A stretch of DNA of 64,000 bases, from NCBI GenBank assembly GCA_910577765.1, contig CAJTOV010000001.1, positions 1-64,000 on the forward strand. The letters are read 5' to 3'. Positions 8,070-15,941 of the stretch are shown here, piece after piece. The translations under genes were made by a program, and so were the position numbers. The notes under the pieces were generated by a model. The model saw only the letters and a list, made by a program, of their open reading frames with translations, made no database searches and was not told where the DNA came from. Source of the DNA: an uncultured Lachnospiraceae bacterium (GTDB lineage Bacteria; Bacillota; Clostridia; Lachnospirales; Lachnospiraceae). How positions within the stretch are numbered: the stretch's first letter is position 1; each line of letters starts with the position of its first letter.

Positions 8070-10358
8070 ATGGGTAACAGTGAAAAGGGTTTTTCCATTG
8101 TGTCGCCCCTTACCGGGCAGGCAGTAGCACTGGAACAGGTTCCGGACCCGGTATTTTCCCAGAAGATCATTGGCGACGGTATGGCTGTGATTCCCCAGGA
8201 GGGCACCATCGTCAGCCCGGTGACCGGTGAGATCGCATCCGTGGCAGAGACCATGCATGCGTTTGGATTCCGGACAGAGGACGGGCTGGAGCTGCTGGTC
8301 CATGTAGGTCTGGAAACGGTTGCGCTGAAAGGGGAATGCTTCAGGGTCTTTGTAAAGGCCGGAGACAAAGTAAAGGCCGGGGACAAAATCGCAGAGGTGG
8401 ACCTGGCTTATCTGAAAGAGAAGGGAATCAATCCCATTACACCGGTGCTGGTCTGCGGCGGGGCGGAAGGAAAGCAGCTAAAGGGCATGGAGGGCGCCGT
8501 GGCTGCCGGAAAGGACCCAGTGATCACCATGATAAGTGATCCTGACACCACAGACAGGGCAGGAAGCGCGGCCCCGGGCCAGAGCGGCAAAGAACCGGCA
8601 GCTATCCCGGACACCGCGGCCCCGGGCCAGACCGGCAGAGACCGTGGGGACACGGCAGGCAGTGGATCCGGGACAAAGGCCTCCCCGGACAAGGGGCAGG
8701 AGAAGAAGCTCCGGATCAACTTTGATTTCCTCCAGAAGCTGGGCAAGGTTCTCATGGCCGTTATCGCCGTCATGCCGGCAGCCGGTCTGATGATCAGCCT
8801 TGGCAAGCTGGTCCAGATGGGCGGCGCGGACATCCATATGGTCATGATGATCGGCAGTACCATGGAGAATATCGGATGGGCCATTATCAACAACTTACAT
8901 ATTCTGTTTGCCGTAGCCATCGGCGGCTCCTGGGCAAAGGAGCGGGCAGGAGGCGCTTTTGCCGCGGTGATTGCCTTTGTCCTGATTAACTGTATTACCG
9001 GCGCGATCTTTGGGGTAACCAGCGCCATGTTAAATGATCCGGAGGCCGTGACCCACACTTTGCTCGGCCAGGAGATTCTGGTCAACGGATATTTTACTTC
9101 GGTTCTGGGAGCACCGGCGCTGAATATGGGTGTATTTGTGGGAATTATCTCTGGATTCGTAGGCGGAATGGTCTATAATAAGTATTATAACTTCCGGAAG
9201 CTTCCGGATGCCCTGGCATTTTTCAACGGGAAACGGTTCGTGCCCATGGTGGTGATCGTCTGGTCCGTGATCATTTCCGTGGTGCTGGCTGTGGTGTGGC
9301 CGGTAGTGCAGACCGGGATCAACAACTTCGGTGTGTGGATTGCCAATTCTTCCTCCACCTCCCCGGTATTTGCCCCCTTTATTTACGGAACCCTGGAGCG
9401 TCTGCTGCTGCCCTTTGGCCTGCATCATATGCTGACCATTCCCATGAACTATACGTCCTTTGGCGGTACCTACACCATCCAGACAGGCATCAATGCCGGT
9501 TCCCAGGTCTTTGGCCAGGACCCGCTGTGGCTTGCATGGGTGACGGATCTGATCAACTTCAAGGATGCCGGGGATATGGCTTCCTACACCAATCTGCTGA
9601 CCACGGTGACTCCGGCCCGGTTCAAGGTAGGCCAGATGATCGGCGCTACGGGACTGCTGCTGGGAATTGCCCTGGCCATGTACCGGCGTGTGGATGTGGA
9701 TAAGAGAAAGAACTACCGTTCCATGTTTTTCTCCACCGTGCTGGCCGTGTTCCTGACAGGTGTCACCGAGCCTCTGGAGTTTATGTTCATGTTCTGCGCC
9801 CTTCCGCTGTATGGGGTGTACGCGGTTTTGCAGGGTTGTGCCTTTGCCATGGCAGGGATTCTGCCGCTGCGGCAGCATTCCTTCGGCAACCTGGAGTTTG
9901 CCACGCGGGTGCCCATGTCCTTAAAGGCCGGACTTGGCCAGGATGTGGTCAATTTCCTGATCTGTGTGGCAGTCTTCTTTGCCATCGGATATTTTGTGGC
10001 GTATTTTATGATCGGCAAGTTCCGGTTTGCCACTCCCGGACGTCTGGGAAACTATACGGATGAGAGCGGGGAAGAGGAAGGCGCAGGAGCTTTAAGCAGC
10101 GGTTCCGGACAAAATGCCGGCAGCGGCAGCCAGGCGGAGCGGATCATCGCCCTGCTGGGAGGACGGGAGAATATTACCCTGGTAGATGCCTGCATGACCC
10201 GGCTGCGTGTGACGGTGAAGGATCTTTCCAAGGTAGCGGAGCTTCCGGAGTGGAAGGCAGAAGGAGCCCTGGGACTCCTGAAAAAGGATAACGGAATCCA
10301 GGCAATCTATGGGCCGAAAGCGGATGTACTGAAATCGGATATCAATGATATCCTGTAA
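8070..10358 (+). CDS. PTS IIA-IIC-IIB permease, glucose/maltose family
   Basis: A 762-residue fused enzyme II in the order IIA-IIC-IIB that imports and phosphorylates a glucoside. The IIA(Glc-type) domain (about 1-155) has H63 and the phospho-acceptor H78 in LLVHVGLETV. A Gly/Pro/Thr-rich linker (about 157-212) leads to a multi-spanning IIC domain (about 220-655) containing LPFGLHHMLTIPMNY and GVTEPLEFMFMF. The C-terminal IIB domain carries phospho-acceptor C708 in LVDACMTRLRV. Maltose is the likely substrate, judged from the adjacent malQ and LacI-type regulator. GGAGG lies 9 nt before the ATG. Confidence 0.93.
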   Translation: MGNSEKGFSIVSPLTGQAVALEQVPDPVFSQKIIGDGMAVIPQEGTIVSPVTGEIASVAETMHAFGFRTEDGLELLVHVGLETVALKGECFRVFVKAGDKVKAGDKIAEVDLAYLKEKGINPITPVLVCGGAEGKQLKGMEGAVAAGKDPVITMISDPDTTDRAGSAAPGQSGKEPAAIPDTAAPGQTGRDRGDTAGSGSGTKASPDKGQEKKLRINFDFLQKLGKVLMAVIAVMPAAGLMISLGKLVQMGGADIHMVMMIGSTMENIGWAIINNLHILFAVAIGGSWAKERAGGAFAAVIAFVLINCITGAIFGVTSAMLNDPEAVTHTLLGQEILVNGYFTSVLGAPALNMGVFVGIISGFVGGMVYNKYYNFRKLPDALAFFNGKRFVPMVVIVWSVIISVVLAVVWPVVQTGINNFGVWIANSSSTSPVFAPFIYGTLERLLLPFGLHHMLTIPMNYTSFGGTYTIQTGINAGSQVFGQDPLWLAWVTDLINFKDAGDMASYTNLLTTVTPARFKVGQMIGATGLLLGIALAMYRRVDVDKRKNYRSMFFSTVLAVFLTGVTEPLEFMFMFCALPLYGVYAVLQGCAFAMAGILPLRQHSFGNLEFATRVPMSLKAGLGQDVVNFLICVAVFFAIGYFVAYFMIGKFRFATPGRLGNYTDESGEEEGAGALSSGSGQNAGSGSQAERIIALLGGRENITLVDACMTRLRVTVKDLSKVAELPEWKAEGALGLLKKDNGIQAIYGPKADVLKSDINDIL

Positions 10359-10372
10359 GCGGGGGAATCCTG

Positions 10373-11227
10373 ATGAAGATTATGACCATGAATACCCATA
10401 GTCTGATTGAAACCGGCTTCCGGCAGAAGCGGGAATGGTTTGCCCAGGTGATTCTGCGGGAAAGGCCGGAGATACTGGCTTTGCAGGAGGTGAACCAGAC
10501 CATGGCGGCTCCGGTCCTGGATGCCGGGGCTGTGGGCGGATACCGGCCATGCCCCAAGGTGGAGGTTCCCTTGAAAGAGGACAATTATGCAGCCTGGCTG
10601 GCGGAAAGGCTGGCTGGGGAGGGACTGGCATATACCTGGACCTGGCTGCCCATGAAGGTGGGGTATGACCGGTATGACGAGGGTATGGCCCTGTTCAGCC
10701 TCCTTCCGGTGGCGGAAGCGGAAAGCTTCCGGATCAGCCAGGCAGACGATTACAGCAACTGGAAGACCAGGAAGGTTCTGGGAATCCGTACCGGGGAACC
10801 CCAGGCGTCCTGGTACTATACGGTGCATATGGGCTGGTGGGATGACGGGGAGGAACCCTTTGACCGCCAGTGGAAGATTCTCAATGAGTATCTGGATGAG
10901 AAGAAGGCCGGAGGCGCCCGGGTATGGCTGATGGGAGATTTTAACAGTCCTTCCCAGGTCCGGGGCCAGGGCTATGACCGTGTGACCGGGGACGGATGGC
11001 TGGACAGCTATGAGCTGGCGGAAAGGAAGGATTCCGGGGTAACGGTGGGACACGTGATCGACGGCTGGAGGGAGCGGCCGTCAGGGGAAGAGGTGCAGAA
11101 AGGGATGCGGCTGGATTATCTGTTTACCAGTAAGCCGGTGAGGGTGCTGTCTTCCCGGGCAGTGTGCAACGGGGACCGGGAGCCCCAGGTGTCGGACCAC
11201 TATGGAGTCATGATCGAAACGGTCTAA
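10373..11227 (+). CDS. Endonuclease/exonuclease/phosphatase-fold protein
   Basis: A 284-residue member of the DNase I/sphingomyelinase-like metallophosphoesterase superfamily. The metal and catalytic signatures are present in order: MTMNTHS, LALQEVNQ (metal-binding Glu), VWLMGDFNSP (catalytic Asp-Asn) and the closing SDHYGV (Asp-His). No signal peptide is seen, so it is cytoplasmic. It starts 14 nt after the permease gene and 20 nt before malQ, so it belongs to the maltose operon. A phosphatase acting on a phosphorylated sugar would fit the context, but the fold alone does not show the substrate. Confidence 0.85.
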   Translation: MKIMTMNTHSLIETGFRQKREWFAQVILRERPEILALQEVNQTMAAPVLDAGAVGGYRPCPKVEVPLKEDNYAAWLAERLAGEGLAYTWTWLPMKVGYDRYDEGMALFSLLPVAEAESFRISQADDYSNWKTRKVLGIRTGEPQASWYYTVHMGWWDDGEEPFDRQWKILNEYLDEKKAGGARVWLMGDFNSPSQVRGQGYDRVTGDGWLDSYELAERKDSGVTVGHVIDGWRERPSGEEVQKGMRLDYLFTSKPVRVLSSRAVCNGDREPQVSDHYGVMIETV

Positions 11228-11247
11228 TATGCAGGGGAGGTTTTTAT

Positions 11248-12744
11248 ATGAAGAGAGCTGCGGGAATTTTGTTATCCATAACCAGCCTTCCGTCCAGATA
11301 CGGAATCGGCTGTTTTTCCAAAAGCGCTTATGAGTTTGTGGACTGGCTGGAGGAAGCAGGCCAGAGCTACTGGCAGATTCTGCCTCTGGGGCCCACCAGC
11401 TATGGGGATTCCCCTTACCAGTCTTTTTCCACCTTTGCGGGAAATCCGTATTTTATCAGTCTGGAGGAGCTGGTGAAGGAGGGGGTCCTGACGGAAGAAG
11501 AGTGCGGGGCAGTTGATTTTGGGGAGGATGCCGGGTCCATTGATTATGAGAAACTGTATCTGGGCCGGTATCCCCTGCTGCGGAAAGCCTATGAGCGCAG
11601 TGACATCAGCCGGAATCCCGGGTACCAGAGATTTCTGGAAGAGAACCGCTGGTGGCTGGATGATTATGCCCTGTTCATGGCAGTAAAGGACCGGTTTGAC
11701 GGGGCACCCTGGAATGCCTGGGCCCAGGATATCCGCCTGCGGTACGGCTATGCCATGGACTATTACCGGAAGGAACTGTATTTTGACATAGAGTTCCAGC
11801 AGTATATGCAGTTTGTGTTCTATAAGCAGTGGACCGCGCTGAAGGAATATGCCAACGGCAAAGGCATCCGGCTGATCGGGGATATTCCCATCTATGTGGC
11901 CATGGACAGTGCCGATGCCTGGGCCCATCCGGAGCTGTTCCAGCTGGACCGGGACAATGTTCCCGTGGCAGTGGCCGGCTGTCCGCCGGACGGCTTCTCC
12001 GCCACAGGCCAGATGTGGGGAAACCCGCTGTACCGGTGGGAGTATCACAGGCAGACCGGGTATCAGTGGTGGATTTCCCGGCTGGCCCACTGCTTCCGGC
12101 TGTATGATGTGGTGCGGATTGACCATTTCCGGGGCTTTGACCAGTATTATTCCATTCCCTTTGGGGAGGAGACGGCCTTAAACGGGCACTGGGAGAAGGG
12201 GCCGGGGATGGATCTGTTCCACCATGTCAGAGAGGCCCTGGGGCCAAAGGATGTGATCGCGGAGGATCTGGGCTATGTGACGGATTCGGTCCGGAAGCTG
12301 GTGGCGGACAGCGGATTCCCGGGCATGAAGGTGCTGGAGTTTGCATTTGATTCCAGGGATTCCGGCTGCGCCAATGACTATCTGCCCCACAACTACCAGG
12401 AGAACAGTGTGGCCTACACAGGAACCCATGACAATGAGACCATTGCCGGGTGGCTGGGCAGCATTCAGGAAGCCGAGCGGAAGCTGGCCCGGGATTATCT
12501 GTGCGACCAGTATACGCCGGACCAGGAGCTTTATAAGTCCTTTATCAGTCTGGTAATGGGCAGCCGGGCCCGGCTCTGTATCATTCCCATGCAGGATTAT
12601 CTGGGCTATGACAATGGCAGCCGCATGAACAAGCCTTCCACTGTAGGGGAAAACTGGAAATGGAGACTGGTGGAGGGAGAGCTGGATGAGAAGCTGAAAA
12701 CACGGATTCTGGAAATGACCAGACGGTATGGACGGATGAAATAG
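11248..12744 (+). CDS. malQ: 4-alpha-glucanotransferase (amylomaltase, GH77)
   Basis: A 498-residue GH77 enzyme that transfers glucan units between maltodextrins and releases glucose. Signature segments are SPYQSFSTFAGNPYFI near the N-terminus, VVRIDHFRGF (nucleophile Asp), VIAEDLGYVT (acid/base Glu), and TGTHDNETIAGW (third catalytic Asp). The length is normal for the family. ATG 11248 follows GGGGAGG; an earlier in-frame ATG at 11164 lies inside the preceding gene and is rejected. As the last gene of the operon it processes the imported maltose or maltodextrin. Confidence 0.96.
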   Translation: MKRAAGILLSITSLPSRYGIGCFSKSAYEFVDWLEEAGQSYWQILPLGPTSYGDSPYQSFSTFAGNPYFISLEELVKEGVLTEEECGAVDFGEDAGSIDYEKLYLGRYPLLRKAYERSDISRNPGYQRFLEENRWWLDDYALFMAVKDRFDGAPWNAWAQDIRLRYGYAMDYYRKELYFDIEFQQYMQFVFYKQWTALKEYANGKGIRLIGDIPIYVAMDSADAWAHPELFQLDRDNVPVAVAGCPPDGFSATGQMWGNPLYRWEYHRQTGYQWWISRLAHCFRLYDVVRIDHFRGFDQYYSIPFGEETALNGHWEKGPGMDLFHHVREALGPKDVIAEDLGYVTDSVRKLVADSGFPGMKVLEFAFDSRDSGCANDYLPHNYQENSVAYTGTHDNETIAGWLGSIQEAERKLARDYLCDQYTPDQELYKSFISLVMGSRARLCIIPMQDYLGYDNGSRMNKPSTVGENWKWRLVEGELDEKLKTRILEMTRRYGRMK

Positions 12745-12754
12745 AACGGATTTA

Positions 12755-12795
12755 GAAGGGGCTGTGACAAAATGACATTTTGCCACAGCCCCTTC
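12755..12795 (+). terminator. Hairpin after malQ
   Basis: A near-perfect 20-bp inverted repeat (GAAGGGGCTGTG... at 12755-12774, complement at 12776-12795) starts 11 bp after the malQ stop. It lacks a U tract. A dispersed-repeat copy (12796-12826) abuts it. Confidence 0.65.
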
Positions 12796-12826
12796 GCAAC
12801 GGTTCAAGGGGTATCTGAACGGTTAC
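12796..12826 (-). repeat. Dispersed GTAACC-TTCAG hairpin repeat, copy 1
   Basis: Read on the minus strand it begins GTAACCGTTCAGATACCC and can pair 9 of 11 bases with its other end. Related copies lie at 25730-25769 and 26514-26546, and a half copy at about 20681-20693. Confidence 0.5.
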
Positions 12827-12888
12827 GCCCGGAGCGGGTCCGGGACCGGTTGACAAACCTTTCGGACACGCTTCTGACGGCACCGGAC

Positions 12889-13536
12889 TCACAGGTCCGG
12901 GAAGCGGTAAGTCAGTACCGCCACATGGGGGTCTGTATCCGGTGTGATCTCCAGGGTATCGCCGGGATATTCTACCACGGTGTCAAAGAACTCCGTGAAG
13001 GCATCCAGGGTTCCGATCTCCTGGTAGCCCAGGTCACCGGACCGGTAGTGCATGGGAATCGTCACCTTTGGCCGGATCTCCTCCACCAGCTTCCTGGCCT
13101 GGGCGGCATCAATGGTATAGTAGCCGCCGACGGGGATCATAAGGGCATCCAGTCCTTTCAGGGACTCCTTCTGGTCCTGGGTCAGATCACAGCCCAGGTC
13201 CCCTAAATGGGCGGCCCGGAGGGTACCGTTGTCAAGGATATGGATGGTGTCGGTGCCTCTCAGGGCGCCCTGCTGGTCATCGTGGAAGGTGTCCAGGGCC
13301 GTGATCCGGAAGGGACACGGCCGGTCCGGCTTCCGGGTGACCGCTTCCGTGAAGTTGTGGTCCCCGTGGCCGTGGCTGCACAGAACCTGGTGGGCCTCCT
13401 GGCGGAGAATGCCGTATCCGGGCACCTTGTGGTCCGCATAGGGGTCCACAAGGACGGAGTAGCCGTCAGACTCCAGCAGAAAACAGGCGTGGCCCAGCCA
13501 GGTGATGCGGATTCCTTTGTCAGATTGATGTTCCAT
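12889..13536 (-). CDS. MBL-fold metal-dependent hydrolase (UlaG-like)
   Basis: A 215-residue metallo-beta-lactamase-fold protein. It starts with ITWLGHACFLLES and has the metal-binding motif SHGHGDHNF, a variant of HxHxDH, with further ligands likely in AAHLGDLG and VTIPMHY. This pattern is that of the COG2220 (L-ascorbate-6-phosphate lactonase-like) group, whose members are often annotated only as Zn-dependent hydrolases. The substrate cannot be deduced: no ascorbate genes are nearby. It lies 35 bp downstream of a lipoprotein gene on the same strand and may share its transcript. Its start is preceded by AAGGAGG. Confidence 0.85.
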   Translation of the reverse strand: MEHQSDKGIRITWLGHACFLLESDGYSVLVDPYADHKVPGYGILRQEAHQVLCSHGHGDHNFTEAVTRKPDRPCPFRITALDTFHDDQQGALRGTDTIHILDNGTLRAAHLGDLGCDLTQDQKESLKGLDALMIPVGGYYTIDAAQARKLVEEIRPKVTIPMHYRSGDLGYQEIGTLDAFTEFFDTVVEYPGDTLEITPDTDPHVAVLTYRFPDL

Positions 13537-13571
13537 AAGAACCTCCTTTTTGTCAGGGAGCGGCCCCGGCC

Positions 13572-14318
13572 TTAGGACTGGCTGGGGAACAGTACGATCT
13601 TCTGGGCATTGTTTTCGCCGTCACTCCATACCATGCACTGGGACCCGGCCTGTACGTCTGTGAGCCGGACCATGTTGCGGGTCAGGTAAGGAAGGATCTG
13701 GCAGTCAGCCGGAACCTGGAAGACCGAACCGTCGGCTGCCGTAAGGACGTAGCTCTGGTCTGCCAGCTGTTCCATGGAAGCCACGGTCAGGTAGGAAGGA
13801 ACCTTAAAGTCCTGGGGAATCTGGCAGATCACGGTCACTGCGGTGGTCATAGGCGGAATGCTCATGGTCATGGCCGGTCCGATGTAGGCGTAGATCACAT
13901 CGCCTTCCTTAATGTCGGCAATCTGTACCGGGTAACCGTCCACGGAATCCAGAACCCTGCTGGCTTCCGGGTCAATATTCAGAATGATCTCGCCGGTGTA
14001 GGAGATGCCGGACTGGTTGTCAATGGTGATGCTGCTGTCGCCCACACTTAACACGGGACCCCAGATGGGACCGTACTGGTCGGCCAGGACCGGGGTATCC
14101 GGGGTTCCTTCCCCGGGAACGTCCGCGCCGGCGTTGTCTTCCGGGCTGGTCTCCGGCAGGGCCGCCGGTTCCGTGCTGTCAGTGCTGGTGATACTTTCCA
14201 CAGTCTGGCCTTTGCCGGCCTCAATGGTGGGTGATCCTGCCAGGGCACAGCCGGCAAAGGCAACTACCATCATTCCTCCGCAGATCAGGGCAAGTGTTTT
14301 ATAATTCCATTTCTTCAT
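13572..14318 (-). CDS. Predicted secreted lipoprotein of unknown function
   Basis: A 248-residue protein with a lipoprotein signal peptide: a MKKW N-region, a hydrophobic stretch, and a lipobox ending in VAFAGC (Cys at about residue 24). A Thr/Ser/Pro/Glu-rich linker (about 30-75) leads to a soluble C-terminal region. That region contains repeated beta-rich segments, such as the VLSVGDSSITIDNQSG type, and an EGDVIYAYIGPAMT segment. It is reminiscent of DUF3221-like or OB-type cell-surface domains, but I do not recognise a family. The start at 14318 (AAAGGAG upstream) is preferred over an ATG 14 codons earlier. It is divergent from the DUF362 gene. Confidence 0.75.
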   Translation of the reverse strand: MKKWNYKTLALICGGMMVVAFAGCALAGSPTIEAGKGQTVESITSTDSTEPAALPETSPEDNAGADVPGEGTPDTPVLADQYGPIWGPVLSVGDSSITIDNQSGISYTGEIILNIDPEASRVLDSVDGYPVQIADIKEGDVIYAYIGPAMTMSIPPMTTAVTVICQIPQDFKVPSYLTVASMEQLADQSYVLTAADGSVFQVPADCQILPYLTRNMVRLTDVQAGSQCMVWSDGENNAQKIVLFPSQS

Positions 14319-14536
14319 AATTAAAATTCTCCTTTTCTTTTTTATTGTTTCAAAAGCCAATGCAGCGCTTATCAGAATTCCTTGTCTGGTTCTGATAAAA
14401 AGATACTTGCTTCCAGGCCGTCTGACCGGTTTTCCTCAGGGAGCCGTCCTTGCTTTCTATAGTATAACAGAACTGGAAGAAGAATGCTATTTTCGATTTC
14501 CAAAGTTTCTCTTACGGAAATATTACGTGGGACGCA

Positions 14537-14571
14537 TTGACGAAACCTCCATCTATCATGTAATATAGATG
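14537..14571 (+). promoter_or_regulatory. Putative promoter with inverted repeat upstream of the DUF362 gene
   Basis: TTGACG (14537-14542) and TAATAT (14561-14566) are 18 nt apart. A perfect 7-bp inverted repeat, CATCTAT/ATAGATG (14550-14556, 14565-14571), overlaps the -10 and could be an operator. The regulator is unknown. Confidence 0.5.
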
Positions 14572-14602
14572 GGAATCATTTCAGAGGAGGGACAGACTAC
14601 AT

Positions 14603-15733
14603 ATGGAAAAATCAAAGGTATATTTTACCAACTTCCGCACCGTGGCATTTGGCGACAGCCTGACCGTGAAATTGCAGAAAATGGCGAAAAAGGCCGGGAT
14701 CGGGGATATTGACATGGACGGCAAGTTTGTGGCCATTAAGATGCATTTCGGAGAGCTGGGAAATATCAGCTATCTGCGGCCCAACTATGCCAGGGCCGTG
14801 GTGGATCTGGTGAAGGAGCTGGGAGGGAAGCCTTTCCTGACGGACTGCAATACCATGTATCCGGGCAGCCGCAAGAACGCCCTGGAGCATCTGGAGTGCG
14901 CATGGCAGAACGGATTTACCCCGCTTACGGCAGGCTGCCCGGTAATCATCGGGGATGGACTTAAGGGAACCGATGACATCGGGGTGCCGGTGGAAGGCGG
15001 CGAGTATGTGAAGGAGGCCCGGATCGGACGGGCGGTTATGGACGCAGATGTGTTCATCAGTCTGACTCATTTTAAGGGACATGAGATGACCGGTTTTGGC
15101 GGCGCCATCAAGAATATCGGCATGGGCTGCGGTTCCCGGGCAGGAAAGACCGAGCAGCACAGCAACGGAAAGCCCCACATTACCCCGGAGCTGTGCCGGG
15201 GATGTAAGAAATGCCAGAAGGAGTGTGCCAACGGCGGTCTGGTCTTTGACGAAACTACGCGGAAAATGCAGGTGGACCAGGACAACTGTGTGGGGTGCAG
15301 CCGCTGTCTGGGGGCATGCAATTTTGATGCCATTGCATTTAATGACAGCAATGCCAATTCCGTGCTCAACTGCAAGATGGCAGAGTACACCAAGGCTGTG
15401 GTGGACGGCCGTCCGGGCTTTCATATTTCCCTGATTGTGGATGTGTCTCCCAACTGTGACTGCCATGGGGAAAACGATGCACCGATCCTGCCTAATATCG
15501 GCATGTTCGCGTCCTTTGATCCGCTGGCCCTGGACCAGGCCTGCGTGGATGCCTGTCTGGCGGCTGCGCCTCTTCCGGGAAGCCAGCTCAGCGATCACCT
15601 GGCAGACCCCCATTTCCATAAGCATGAGGACCATTTTACCAATTCCGCACCGGAATCCGAGTGGAAGACCTGCCTGGAACATGCCCAGAAGATTGGGCTG
15701 GGGAACCGGGAGTATGAACTGATCCGGGTGTAA
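14603..15733 (+). CDS. DUF362 protein with two 4Fe-4S clusters
   Basis: A 376-residue cytoplasmic protein. DUF362 spans most of it, including KMHFGELGNISYLRP, LTDCNTMYPGSRKNA and VFISLTHFKGHEMTGFGG. A ferredoxin-type pair of cluster motifs is inserted at about 195-250: CRGCKKCQKEC followed by CVGCSRCLGAC. A C-terminal segment has CDCHGENDAPI. These proteins are common in anaerobes and are presumed electron carriers; no substrate is established. AGAGGAGG precedes the ATG. It appears monocistronic, followed by the nrdD promoter region. Confidence 0.9.
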   Translation: MEKSKVYFTNFRTVAFGDSLTVKLQKMAKKAGIGDIDMDGKFVAIKMHFGELGNISYLRPNYARAVVDLVKELGGKPFLTDCNTMYPGSRKNALEHLECAWQNGFTPLTAGCPVIIGDGLKGTDDIGVPVEGGEYVKEARIGRAVMDADVFISLTHFKGHEMTGFGGAIKNIGMGCGSRAGKTEQHSNGKPHITPELCRGCKKCQKECANGGLVFDETTRKMQVDQDNCVGCSRCLGACNFDAIAFNDSNANSVLNCKMAEYTKAVVDGRPGFHISLIVDVSPNCDCHGENDAPILPNIGMFASFDPLALDQACVDACLAAAPLPGSQLSDHLADPHFHKHEDHFTNSAPESEWKTCLEHAQKIGLGNREYELIRV

Positions 15734-15788
15734 GGACTGTAACTGACAAAGTTACTGTTTGCCGGGGGACATTTTCTGAAAATCCCTC

Positions 15789-15816
15789 TTGCAATATCCA
15801 TATAATGTGCTATAAT
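15789..15816 (+). promoter_or_regulatory. nrdD promoter
   Basis: TTGCAA (15789-15794) and a perfect TATAAT (15811-15816) with a 16-nt spacer, about 125 nt before the start codon. The spacer is exactly occupied by a NrdR-like box. Confidence 0.6.
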
Positions 15817-15842
15817 AGGCAATGCACCCCTATATATTGTGT
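15795..15842 (+). promoter_or_regulatory. Pair of NrdR-like boxes
   Basis: Two imperfect copies of the NrdR consensus (ACACWATATATWGTGT) lie at 15795-15810 and 15827-15842. Their starts are 32 bp apart, about three helical turns, so both would face the same side. The second (...CTATATATTGTGT) is the better match. NrdR is the usual ATP/dATP-responsive repressor of ribonucleotide reductase genes. Confidence 0.5.
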
Positions 15843-15941
15843 GCGTGAAAGCGGGAAACGGAACAATATACAGGAACCGATATACGGCAGGGCTTCTGGG
15901 ACTTCAGGTGAAGACACTGCCTGCATTAGAGGAGGGACAGA

